A stretch of 8,120 nt of DNA, taken from the NCBI GenBank assembly GCA_017744755.1, contig JAGIAU010000087.1, positions 1 to 8,120 of the forward strand, written 5' to 3'. The DNA is from Microbacteriaceae bacterium (GTDB taxonomy: Bacteria; Actinomycetota; Actinomycetes; Actinomycetales; Microbacteriaceae). This document shows, piece after piece, positions 1 to 6,239 of this stretch. The stretch's first letter is position 1; each line of letters opens with the position of its first letter. Under the pieces are notes generated by a model. That model was not told where the DNA came from. It ran no database searches and was given only the letters and a program-made list of their open reading frames with translations. The position numbers and the translations under genes were made by a program.

Positions 1-751
1 CGCCTACGGCGAGCTCCATCGTGTCGCGGCGGCGCGGGACGGCGGCATCGACGTGCGCTTCCCCGGCGGTGTGGCCGGCCACTCGGTCGGCGAGCTCGCC
101 GCCGCCGCGGTCGCCGGGATCCTCGAGCCGGTCGACGCGATGCGCCTCGTCGGCGTCCGCGGTCGCGCCATGGCGGAGGCCGCGGCGCTCGAGCCGACCG
201 GCATGGCCGCGGTGCTCGGCGGCGACGAGCCGGAGGTCCTCGCACGGCTCGAAGCGCTCGAGCTGACCCCGGCGAACTACAACGGCGGCGGCCAGATCGT
301 CGCCGCCGGCTCGATCTCCGCCCTCGAGACGCTCGGCGCCGAGCCGCCCGCCGGCGCGCGCGTCATCCCGCTGCAGACCGCCGGCGCGTTCCACACCCGG
401 TACATGGCCCCGGCCGTCGAGGCGCTCCGCGTCGCGGCCGCGGAGCTCGAGCCCGCCGCGCCGGCGCACGCCATCTGGACGAACCGCGACGGCTCGGCCG
501 TGGCCGACGGCCGCGCATTCCTCGACCTCGTCGTCGGCCAGGTCGCGAACCCCGTCCGCTGGGACCTCGTGACCGAGTCCCTGCGCGCTGCCGGCGTCAC
601 CGGCATCATCGAGCTCGCCCCCGCCGGCACGCTCGTCGGCCTCGCCAAGCGCGCGTTCAAGGGCGCCGAGCCCGCGGTGGAGACCGTCGCGGTCAAGACC
701 CCGGACGACCTCGAGGCCGCCCTCGCACTCCTGGAAGGGGACCGCGCATGA
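1..751 (+). CDS. fabD: Malonyl-CoA:ACP transacylase FabD (5'-truncated by window edge)
   Basis: Transfers malonyl from malonyl-CoA to acyl carrier protein in the cytoplasm, supplying the extender unit for type II fatty acid synthesis. The reading frame is open from base 2, so the true start lies outside the window. 249 residues are visible against about 300 for the family, so roughly 50-60 N-terminal residues are missing. The nucleophile motif GHSVGE is encoded at 77-94 (serine codon 83-85). The catalytic histidine sits in GAFHT (codon 392-394), followed by the family-typical VANPVRWD stretch and a GTLVGLAKR tail. A GTG at 53 would begin only just before the nucleophile motif and is not a credible start. 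The stop overlaps the fabH start by 4 nt (ATGA), indicating co-transcription and translational coupling with fabH, acpP and fabF. No anomalies are seen in the visible part. Confidence 0.96.
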   Translation, partial: AYGELHRVAAARDGGIDVRFPGGVAGHSVGELAAAAVAGILEPVDAMRLVGVRGRAMAEAAALEPTGMAAVLGGDEPEVLARLEALELTPANYNGGGQIVAAGSISALETLGAEPPAGARVIPLQTAGAFHTRYMAPAVEALRVAAAELEPAAPAHAIWTNRDGSAVADGRAFLDLVVGQVANPVRWDLVTESLRAAGVTGIIELAPAGTLVGLAKRAFKGAEPAVETVAVKTPDDLEAALALLEGDRA

Positions 752-1746
752 CGCAGCTCGCGCAGACCACCGGCCCGCGTGGCACGCGGATCCTCGCCTA
801 CGGCGCCGCCCGCGGCGACCTGGACGTCCCGAACGACGATCTCATCGGCCCGATCGACTCCTCCGACGAGTGGATCCGCCAGCGCACCGGCATCGAGACC
901 CGCAAGCGCGCGAGCCACGGCGTCCTGGCCCTCGACCTCGCGACGGACGCGGCGCGCGAGGCGATCGAGAAGTCGGGCGTTCCCGCCGAGGACATCGACC
1001 TCGTCATCGTCGCCACCATCTCGAACGTCCGCCAGACGCCCTCGATCTCCGCCGTCGTCGCCGACCGGGTCGGGGCGAACCCCGCGGCCGCCTACGACGC
1101 GAACGCCGCCTGCGCCGGCTTCTCCTACGCCGTCGCCCAGGCCGACGCCCTCATCCGCACCGGCGCCGCGCATCACGCGCTCGTCGTCGGCGCCGAGAAG
1201 CTCTCCGACATCGTCGACGGCACCGACCGCTCGATCTCCTTCCTGCTCGGCGACGGGGCGGGCGCCGTCGTCATCGGCCCCTCCGAGGAGGTCGGCATCG
1301 GCCCGGTCGTCTGGGGCTCCGACGGCTCGAAGGCCGACGCGGTCGGCATGAACGCGACCCTCATCGAGTACCGCGACGGCGAGGCCGAGTGGCCGACGCT
1401 GCGCCAGGAGGGCCAGACCGTCTTCCGCTGGGCGGTGTGGGAGATGGCGAAGGCCGCGAAGGCCGCCCTCGAGGCGGCCGGGATCACGGCAGCGGACCTC
1501 AGCGCGTTCGTCCCCCACCAGGCGAACATGCGGATCATCGACGAGCTCGCCAAGCAGCTCAAGCTCCCCGAGCACGTCCTCATCGGCCGCGACATCGCGA
1601 CGACGGGCAACACCTCCGCGGCGAGCATCCCGCTCGCGACGCACCGCCTCCTCGCGGAGCACCCGGAGCTCTCCGGCGGCCTCTGCCTGCAGATCGGCTT
1701 CGGCGCCGGGCTCGTGTACTCGGGCCAGGTCGTCCGCCTTCCGTAA
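748..1746 (+). CDS. fabH: Beta-ketoacyl-ACP synthase III FabH
   Basis: Condenses a short acyl-CoA primer with malonyl-ACP to start each fatty acid chain. The 332-residue protein is slightly longer than the roughly 317 of E. coli FabH, with a short N-terminal extension before the first strand. The thiolase-fold catalytic triad is complete: Cys122 in AACAGFSYA, His257 in HQANMRI and Asn288 in GNTSAAS. The DSSDEWIRQRTGI segment (38-50) matches the CoA-binding region, and the C-terminal IGFGAGLVYSG is typical. The ATG at 748 overlaps the fabD stop and has a purine-rich GGAAGGGG (733-740) upstream, which supports this start. In many actinobacteria FabH prefers branched primers and so sets iso/anteiso membrane lipids; that is family knowledge and cannot be read from this sequence. 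The gene lies between fabD and acpP in the classic actinobacterial order. Confidence 0.97.
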   Translation: MTQLAQTTGPRGTRILAYGAARGDLDVPNDDLIGPIDSSDEWIRQRTGIETRKRASHGVLALDLATDAAREAIEKSGVPAEDIDLVIVATISNVRQTPSISAVVADRVGANPAAAYDANAACAGFSYAVAQADALIRTGAAHHALVVGAEKLSDIVDGTDRSISFLLGDGAGAVVIGPSEEVGIGPVVWGSDGSKADAVGMNATLIEYRDGEAEWPTLRQEGQTVFRWAVWEMAKAAKAALEAAGITAADLSAFVPHQANMRIIDELAKQLKLPEHVLIGRDIATTGNTSAASIPLATHRLLAEHPELSGGLCLQIGFGAGLVYSGQVVRLP

Positions 1747-1769
1747 ACTTTCCGAGCACCATCAACCCC

Positions 1770-1775
1770 AAGGAG
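1770..1775 (+). promoter_or_regulatory. Strong ribosome binding site of acpP
   Basis: AAGGAG lies 6 nt before the acpP ATG. It is the cleanest Shine-Dalgarno in the plus-strand operon, which fits the high expression expected of an acyl carrier protein relative to its enzymes. It fixes the start at 1782. Confidence 0.85.
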
Positions 1776-1781
1776 AACCCA

Positions 1782-2030
1782 ATGGCTCTGTCCCAGGATG
1801 ACGTCCTCGCCGGCCTCGCCGAGCTCATCAACGAGGAGACGGGTATCGCGACCGACGTCGTCGAGCTCGACAAGTCCTTCGTCGACGACCTCGACATCGA
1901 CTCCATCTCGATGATGACGATCGTCGTCAACGCCGAGGAGAAGTTCGACGTGAAGATCCCCGACGCCGAGGTCAAGAACCTGAAGACCGTCCGCGACGCG
2001 GTCGACTTCATCGTCGGCGCCCAGGCGTAA
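1782..2030 (+). CDS. acpP: Acyl carrier protein AcpP
   Basis: A small acidic carrier (82 residues, close to the 78 of E. coli ACP) that holds the growing acyl chain on a 4'-phosphopantetheine arm and passes it between the fatty acid synthesis enzymes. The attachment serine is Ser41 in DIDSISM. The motif reads DSI where most ACPs have DSL, a conservative change also compatible with actinobacterial ACPs. The helix I region (VLAGLAELINEET) and helices II-III (EEKFDVKIPDAE, LKTVRDAVDFI) follow the family layout, and the protein is rich in Asp and Glu. The ATG is set by AAGGAG 6 nt upstream. It sits 35 nt after fabH and 29 nt before fabF, in the usual position for a dedicated fatty acid ACP rather than a polyketide ACP. 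It needs a phosphopantetheinyl transferase, which is not in the window. Confidence 0.97.
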   Translation: MALSQDDVLAGLAELINEETGIATDVVELDKSFVDDLDIDSISMMTIVVNAEEKFDVKIPDAEVKNLKTVRDAVDFIVGAQA

Positions 2031-2059
2031 GCGCAGGGACCGACAGGAACGCGCACAGC

Positions 2060-3298
2060 ATGACCAAGCGGATCGTCGTCACCGGCATCGGCGCGACCAC
2101 CCCGATCGGCGGCACCGCCGTCGAGTCGTGGGAGGCGCTCCTCCGGAAGGAGTCCGGCGCGCACACGCTCACGCAGCCGTGGGTGACCGAGCTCGACCTC
2201 CCCGTGCAGTTCGCCGCCGAGGCGAAGGTGCGGCCGGAGAACGTGCTCGAGCGCGTCGAGATCAAGCGCAACGATCCGCAGGCGCAGTACGCGCTCATCG
2301 CGCTCCGCGAGGCCTGGGCCGATGCCGGCGCCCCCGAGGTCGAGGCCGAGCGCCTCGGCATCGACTGGGCGACCGGCATCGGCGGCCTGTGGACGCTCCT
2401 CGACGCGTGGGACACGCTCAAGGAGAAGGGGCCGCGGCGGGTGCTCCCCACGACCGTCCCCATGCTCATGCCGAACGCGGCGGCCGGCACGGCGCTCTCC
2501 ATGGAGCTCGGCGCGAAGGCCTTCGCCCGGACCGTCGTCTCGGCCTGCGCGAGCTCCACCGAGTCGCTCATCAACGCCTACGAGCACATCCAGGCGGGCT
2601 ATGCCGACGTCGTCGTCGCGGGCGGATCAGAGGCGGCGATCCACGGGATCACGCTCGCGTCGTTCGCCGCGATGCAGGCGCTCTCCAAGCGCAACGACTC
2701 GCCGGAGACCGCGAGCCGGCCCTACGACGTCGACCGCGACGGCTTCGTCATGGGCGAGGGCGCCGGTGCGCTCGTCCTCGAGACGTACGAGCACGCGAAG
2801 GCGCGCGGCGCGAAGATCTACGCCGAGCTCGTCGGCGGCGGCGTCACCTCCGACGCGTACCACATCACCGCGCCCGACCCCGAGGGCTGGGGGGCCGCGC
2901 GCGCGACCCGCTTCGCGCTCGAGCAGGCCGGCGCGTCCATCGACGACGTGACCCACATCAACGCGCACGCGACCTCGACCCCGGTCGGCGACATCGCCGA
3001 GTACAAGGCGATGCGCGCCGTCTTCGGCGAGGGCGTCCACGGCATCCCCGTCACCGCCACGAAGGGCTCCACGGGCCACCTGCTCGGCGGCACCGGCGCG
3101 GTCGAGGCGATCTTCTCCGTCCTCGCCATCCAGTCGCGGCTCGCGCCGCCGACGGCGAACCTGACGGACCAGGACCCGGAGATCCCGCTCGACGTCGTGA
3201 CCGAGGCCCGCGCGCTCGGGGACGGCGACCAGCTCGTGCTCTCGAACTCCTTCGGCTTCGGCGGTCACAACGCCGTCGTCGCCTTCCGCTCCCTCTGA
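2060..3298 (+). CDS. fabF: Beta-ketoacyl-ACP synthase II FabF
   Basis: Elongating condensing enzyme: extends acyl-ACP by two carbons using malonyl-ACP, with release of CO2. The 412-residue protein is almost the same length as E. coli FabF. Catalytic residues fall at Cys163 (SACASSTES), His303 (NAHATSTPVGD), Lys335 (TATKGSTGH) and His340. The gating-loop motif SNSFGFGGHN (395-404) is intact. The N-terminal RIVVTGIGATTPIGG is the family signature. The sequence around the nucleophile is CASS rather than the CATS of E. coli, a mild variation. The ATG at 2060 is preceded by AGGAAC (2045-2050), an acceptable ribosome binding site 9 nt upstream. It is the last gene of the plus-strand fatty acid operon, and the next gene converges on it from the other strand. 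Only one elongating synthase is seen, so it may serve all chain lengths, but a FabB-like paralogue elsewhere cannot be excluded. Confidence 0.97.
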   Translation: MTKRIVVTGIGATTPIGGTAVESWEALLRKESGAHTLTQPWVTELDLPVQFAAEAKVRPENVLERVEIKRNDPQAQYALIALREAWADAGAPEVEAERLGIDWATGIGGLWTLLDAWDTLKEKGPRRVLPTTVPMLMPNAAAGTALSMELGAKAFARTVVSACASSTESLINAYEHIQAGYADVVVAGGSEAAIHGITLASFAAMQALSKRNDSPETASRPYDVDRDGFVMGEGAGALVLETYEHAKARGAKIYAELVGGGVTSDAYHITAPDPEGWGAARATRFALEQAGASIDDVTHINAHATSTPVGDIAEYKAMRAVFGEGVHGIPVTATKGSTGHLLGGTGAVEAIFSVLAIQSRLAPPTANLTDQDPEIPLDVVTEARALGDGDQLVLSNSFGFGGHNAVVAFRSL

Positions 3299-3323
3299 TT
3301 CCCGATCCAGGCATCCGCCGCGA

Positions 3324-3342
3324 GCCGGGGAGCTTCCTCGGC
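3324..3342. terminator. Possible hairpin between convergent genes
   Basis: An 8-bp stem (one G-U pair, loop GCT) lies in the 89-nt gap between the ends of fabF and the convergent serine hydrolase gene. It is GC-rich and has no T-tract on either strand, so it is not a textbook intrinsic terminator. Its position 26 nt after the fabF stop is suitable for a bidirectional stop or an RNA 3'-end stabiliser. In GC-rich DNA such stems also arise by chance. Confidence 0.3.
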
Positions 3343-3387
3343 GTGTCCAGCCGCGCTGCCTGGGCCAAGGAGGCGGCGCGGCGCCTG

Positions 3388-4464
3388 CTACCGGGCCAGC
3401 GCCGTCCGGATCGCCTCGTAGATCTCGGCCGGGATCTCGCCGTCGGCGGCATCGGAGGCGCTGAGGAGCACCGCGATGCCGTCGCCGGTGGCGGGGTCGG
3501 CCATCGCGAGCGCCTCGTAGCCGAGACCGTTGCCGGTGTGACCCCACCAGCCGTCGAGCTCGCCGATCGCGAGGCCGTAGGCGTCGTAGTGCGGGCTCTT
3601 CGGGTCCGTGGACGGTTCGCTCGGGTCCGCGACCCGCTCCGCCTGGGTCGCAGGGTCGAGGAGAACGCCCCGGGCGAGCGCCTGGGCCCAGGACAGCAGG
3701 TCGTCCGCGGTCCCGGACAGGCCGCCGGCCCCGGAGAACGCGCTCGCCGGGACCTCCGGCGCAGGCGACGCCTCCCCGTCCTCGATGAGGAAGGGCTGCA
3801 GCCGCGGCTCGCCGAGGGGTTCGGCCGGATAGACGACGGAGTCGAGGCCGAGCGGCACCGCGATCCGGTCGTGCACCTCCTCCGCCCATGACCGTCCGGT
3901 CACGGCCTCGATGAGCATGCCGAGGATGACGGTGTTCGTGTTCGAGTAGGCGTAGCGCGTTCCGGCCGCGAAGTCGGCCGGCGTCGTCTGCGCCAGCTCG
4001 AGCAGCTCCTCATCGGTCCAGGACCGCAGCGGATCCGCACCGAACGCGTCGAAGAAGGCCTGCTGCGCCGAATAGTTGGGGATGCCGGAGCGCATGGCGA
4101 GGAGCTGGCGGATCGTTCTGTCGCCGTCGCGGACCTGCGGCAGGTGCTCGCCGATGGGATCGTCGAGCCCGAGCGCGCCCTCCTCGGCGAGCTGGAGGAC
4201 GACGGTCCCGACGAAGGACTTCGTGATGCTCCGGTACGCCGAGCGGTCGTCGGCCGCGGCGTCGCCGAAGGTCAGCACGCGGCGCTCGCCGCCGACCTCG
4301 ATCGCGACGATCGCCCCGGGGGCATGATGCGCCTCCACGATGGCCCGGACCACGGGAACGACCTCCTCGAAGGCGGGCTCGGGCGCACAGGCCGACGACA
4401 TCCCGAGGACGAGCGCCCCCGCGAGTCCCGCCGCGACCGTCCGTATCCCCGCCTGCCGACGCAT
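3388..4464 (-). CDS. Lipoprotein serine hydrolase, class C beta-lactamase / DD-peptidase fold
   Basis: A predicted exported, membrane-anchored serine hydrolase of the large Beta-lactamase family (PF00144), 358 residues. The N-terminus has a signal peptide: Arg2-Arg3, a hydrophobic core at about 10-22, and MSSAC with Cys26 as the probable lipidation site. The lipobox is imperfect (Ser rather than Leu at -3). Active-site motifs are complete and properly ordered: SITK (Ser79, Lys82), YSN (173-175) and HTG (309-311). The helix after SITK and the LLAMRSGIPNY stretch (121-131) are typical of the family. Members include D-alanyl-D-alanine carboxypeptidases, esterases and amidases, and the substrate cannot be told from sequence. 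It lies 47 nt after the mutarotase gene on the same strand, so it may be the operon's last gene, but no functional link to sugar salvage is obvious. No Shine-Dalgarno is seen before the ATG. A leaderless start is possible. The TAG stop faces fabF. Confidence 0.88.
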   Translation of the reverse strand: MRRQAGIRTVAAGLAGALVLGMSSACAPEPAFEEVVPVVRAIVEAHHAPGAIVAIEVGGERRVLTFGDAAADDRSAYRSITKSFVGTVVLQLAEEGALGLDDPIGEHLPQVRDGDRTIRQLLAMRSGIPNYSAQQAFFDAFGADPLRSWTDEELLELAQTTPADFAAGTRYAYSNTNTVILGMLIEAVTGRSWAEEVHDRIAVPLGLDSVVYPAEPLGEPRLQPFLIEDGEASPAPEVPASAFSGAGGLSGTADDLLSWAQALARGVLLDPATQAERVADPSEPSTDPKSPHYDAYGLAIGELDGWWGHTGNGLGYEALAMADPATGDGIAVLLSASDAADGEIPAEIYEAIRTALAR

Positions 4465-4470
4465 GCCAGC

Positions 4471-4476
4471 AGGCTA
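4471..4476 (-). promoter_or_regulatory. Possible -10 element for a leaderless hydrolase transcript
   Basis: On the minus strand TAGCCT (fits the actinobacterial TANNNT -10 pattern) ends 6 nt before the hydrolase ATG, which would place transcription start at or next to the A of ATG. No convincing -35 hexamer is found 16-18 nt further up. The lack of a ribosome binding site at this gene agrees with leaderless expression. A single six-base match is weak evidence. Confidence 0.35.
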
Positions 4477-4511
4477 TCGGTCGACGGGGGCGCTGAAGCC
4501 GGCACGATGCC

Positions 4512-4934
4512 TCAGACCACGCCGACGCGGAGCAGCAGACAGCCGTACGGTCTCGGCTCAAGAGTTCGCAGCACCAGCTGTGCCTCGCTGGTTGCTCGGT
4601 AGAAGTCGACCCGATGGAGATCGGACACATGAACGGGCCGTCCTTCTCCGCGCACGCAGGTTGCTTCGACGTCATCGCGGATGACGCTCGGCCGCCCGTC
4701 GTCCTGCGCCATCACCTGCACCGGATCAGTGCCGAAGGCGTCGATCGGCACGAGTGTGAGCAGCGCCTCGAGCGCACCGACGACGTCGAGACCGGCAACC
4801 GGCAGCACCGCGGCCCCGCCGATCCGGTACGCGGGGAAGTTGCGGTCGACGATCGCGACGAGATCGCCGTGCCCGAGCCGTGCGAGCCTGGACAGCAACT
4901 CCGGGTCGACCCGGGGGTCGATGCCCTTGAGCAT
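4512..4934 (-). CDS. FucU/RbsD-family sugar mutarotase
   Basis: A 140-residue protein matching the FucU branch of the RbsD/FucU family, small cytoplasmic decameric-type enzymes that interconvert sugar anomers (FucU, L-fucose) or pyranose and furanose forms (RbsD, ribose). Supporting motifs are the N-terminal MLKGIDP and PELLSRLARLGHGD with the conserved His22, then VDRNFPA (29-35, Asp30), HRVDFYRA (107-114) and the C-terminal RPYGCLLLRVGV with Tyr130. Length is as in E. coli FucU (about 140). The family usually has GHGDE; here the Glu is Leu25. The ATG starts 1 nt after the mtnK stop (TGA-G-ATG) and there is no ribosome binding site, so translation probably depends on ribosomes finishing mtnK. 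Given that coupling, the substrate is more likely the MtnK sugar than fucose; this is inference. GC is lower than in the neighbours, about 63% by hand count across 4561-4680. Confidence 0.88.
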   Translation of the reverse strand: MLKGIDPRVDPELLSRLARLGHGDLVAIVDRNFPAYRIGGAAVLPVAGLDVVGALEALLTLVPIDAFGTDPVQVMAQDDGRPSVIRDDVEATCVRGEGRPVHVSDLHRVDFYRATSEAQLVLRTLEPRPYGCLLLRVGVV

Positions 4935-4935
4935 C

Positions 4936-6186
4936 TCAGCGCCCAGTGGTCCGCGCCGCCTTCAGGATCGGCAGCACGAGCTCGGCGAAGTCGCCTACAG
5001 CGTGCGGACTGTCCCAGGCGGCGGACAGCGCCCGCGCGGCGTTCAGGACGCCGCGGGCGGCGCCCTCGCGGAGCGCCTCCGGGAGGGTCTCGATGTCGCG
5101 GGTCTTCGCGGCACCGACGATCCGTCGGGCCATCTTCGCGGCGCCGAAGAGCCAGGCGTCGCGCTCGAAGCCGTCGATGCGCCGCTCCGCGAACGCGGGG
5201 TCCCAGAGCCGGTGCTCCGGCCATGCCGCCGAGCGCGTCCGGAAGTCGGCCGCGAAGGCCTCGGCCGTCTCGCCCGCCAGCCCGATCGCCCAGCCCGCCT
5301 GCTCATCCTCGCCGAGCGCGAGCGAACGCGCCGCGGCGATCGCATAGTTGGCGTACAGCGCCCCCAGGTCGTAGCCCACGGGACCGTAGAACGCGAACTC
5401 GGAGTCGAAGGCCTTCACGGAGTCCGCAACGTCGGATCCCGCCGCCTTGCGCACCATGATCGAGCCGGTGTGCAGATCGCCGTGGATGAGCGCCTCCGCC
5501 CGGGTCATGAACCGCCACTTCGCCTCCGCCATCGCGCCCCGGTAGACCGGGTCGCCCGCGAGCGCGGCGGCATCCGGCTCGTTCGGCGGGATGACCGAGT
5601 TCCGTCCGGCGTCGAACGCCGGCTCGGTGAAGACGAGGTCCTCGGTGATGACGCAGAGCTCGGGGTTCTGCGTCGCGGCGATGCGCTCCGAGACGGTCGT
5701 CCGGTCGAGTCCGAGCACCGACGTGCCGACGGCGACGGCGGCGACGTAGCGGCCCATCGCCGCGGCGACGCCCTCGTGCCGCTCCCCGGCGATGAGCGCG
5801 CCGCGCCAGACGGCATGGTCGGAGAGGTCCTCCATGGCGAGGATGTACCGCTCTGGGTCGTAGCGGATCGGGTCGACGACGAGCTCCGGGACGAGCGCGT
5901 GGTGCGCGGCGAGCGACTCGGCCTCGCGTCTGGCGCGCTCCGGCGTCATCGGCCAGCCCTCGCCGCTCATGCGGACGTACGGGAGCGCCTGCTTGAGGAT
6001 CAGTCGGCCGCCGCGCGCGTCGCGGACGCGGAAGACGACGTTGAGGTTGCCATCCCCGATCTCCTCGACCGTCGTCAGCGCGCCCGGATCGACGCGCCGG
6101 GACAGTTCCGGCGATGAGGCGATGTACTCGGCGAGATTCGACTCGGTGAGGAACTCGTATCCGGCGGTGGTGCCCGTGGCGGCCAT
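4936..6186 (-). CDS. mtnK: S-methyl-5-thioribose kinase MtnK
   Basis: Phosphorylates the anomeric hydroxyl of S-methyl-5-thioribose with ATP, giving the 1-phosphate that enters methionine salvage. Some MtnK enzymes also accept 5-deoxyribose. The 416-residue protein has the eukaryotic-protein-kinase-like/aminoglycoside phosphotransferase fold and is slightly longer than the approximately 400 of B. subtilis MtnK. Visible motifs: nucleotide loop IGDGNLNVVFRV (43-54), LKQALPYVR with Lys65 (64-72), the MtnK-specific GEGWPMTPERAR (75-86), catalytic loop LIHGDLHTGSIM (233-244, Asp237), and metal-binding DSEFAFYGPVGYD (261-273). KMARRIVGAA (351-360) matches the conserved arginine region near the sugar site. 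These MtnK-specific stretches separate it from generic phosphotransferases. A GGAG lies 10 nt upstream of the ATG. It follows the sugar permease by 53 nt and is coupled to the mutarotase after it. No S-box (SAM) riboswitch is seen next to it. MtnA, the next enzyme, is absent from the window. Confidence 0.93.
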   Translation of the reverse strand: MAATGTTAGYEFLTESNLAEYIASSPELSRRVDPGALTTVEEIGDGNLNVVFRVRDARGGRLILKQALPYVRMSGEGWPMTPERARREAESLAAHHALVPELVVDPIRYDPERYILAMEDLSDHAVWRGALIAGERHEGVAAAMGRYVAAVAVGTSVLGLDRTTVSERIAATQNPELCVITEDLVFTEPAFDAGRNSVIPPNEPDAAALAGDPVYRGAMAEAKWRFMTRAEALIHGDLHTGSIMVRKAAGSDVADSVKAFDSEFAFYGPVGYDLGALYANYAIAAARSLALGEDEQAGWAIGLAGETAEAFAADFRTRSAAWPEHRLWDPAFAERRIDGFERDAWLFGAAKMARRIVGAAKTRDIETLPEALREGAARGVLNAARALSAAWDSPHAVGDFAELVLPILKAARTTGR

Positions 6187-6196
6187 GTTCGTTCTG

Positions 6197-6200
6197 CTCC
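6197..6200 (-). promoter_or_regulatory. Ribosome binding site of mtnK
   Basis: GGAG on the minus strand, 10 nt before the mtnK ATG at 6186, in the 53-nt gap after the permease gene. It gives mtnK its own translation initiation, unlike the mutarotase downstream. Confidence 0.55.
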
Positions 6201-6224
6201 GTTGCTGCTCTGGGGTCTCGGGAT

Positions 6225-6239
6225 CGCGGGACGACCGCG
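6225..6239 (-). other. Small GC hairpin directly after the permease stop codon
   Basis: Perfect 5-bp stem (CGCGG/CCGCG) with a 5-nt loop, beginning within a base or two of the permease TAG and upstream of the mtnK ribosome binding site. There is no T-run, so it is unlikely to be an efficient intrinsic terminator. It could stabilise the 3' end of a processed transporter transcript or adjust read-through into mtnK. A short GC stem can arise by chance in this DNA. Confidence 0.25.

Noticed and set aside
277..1662. Long minus-strand open frame (461 codons) opposite fabD/fabH
   Set aside because: It is rich in Arg, Gly, Asp and Val with no recognisable domain, and lies exactly antisense to fabH and fabD with intact catalytic motifs. 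This is a usual by-product of high GC.
870..2030. Reading acpP as the C-terminal end of a 386-codon plus-strand fusion protein
   Set aside because: The upstream part is an out-of-frame, Arg-rich shadow of fabH. AcpP has its own strong ribosome binding site and normal length from 1782.
2627..3889. Minus-strand open frame (420 codons) spanning the fabF/hydrolase junction
   Set aside because: Runs through the convergent gap into antisense fabF, out of frame with the hydrolase, and has no motif.
2128..3891. Long plus-strand open frame (587 codons) over fabF and the hydrolase
   Set aside because: It crosses two real genes in the wrong frame or strand; its Arg-rich low-complexity translation is a GC shadow.
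4465..4511. Intrinsic terminator between the mutarotase and hydrolase genes
   Set aside because: Only a 4-bp stem (GGCA/TGCC) without a T-run is found just after the mutarotase stop.
4681..6117. Plus-strand open frame (478 codons) opposite the mutarotase and mtnK
   Set aside because: Antisense to two genes with clear family motifs; the translation is Arg/Asp-rich without domains.
6187..6239. SAM-responsive (S-box) riboswitch before mtnK
   Set aside because: The 53-nt gap is too short and shows only a 5-bp hairpin, with none of the S-box helices or a terminator/antiterminator pair.
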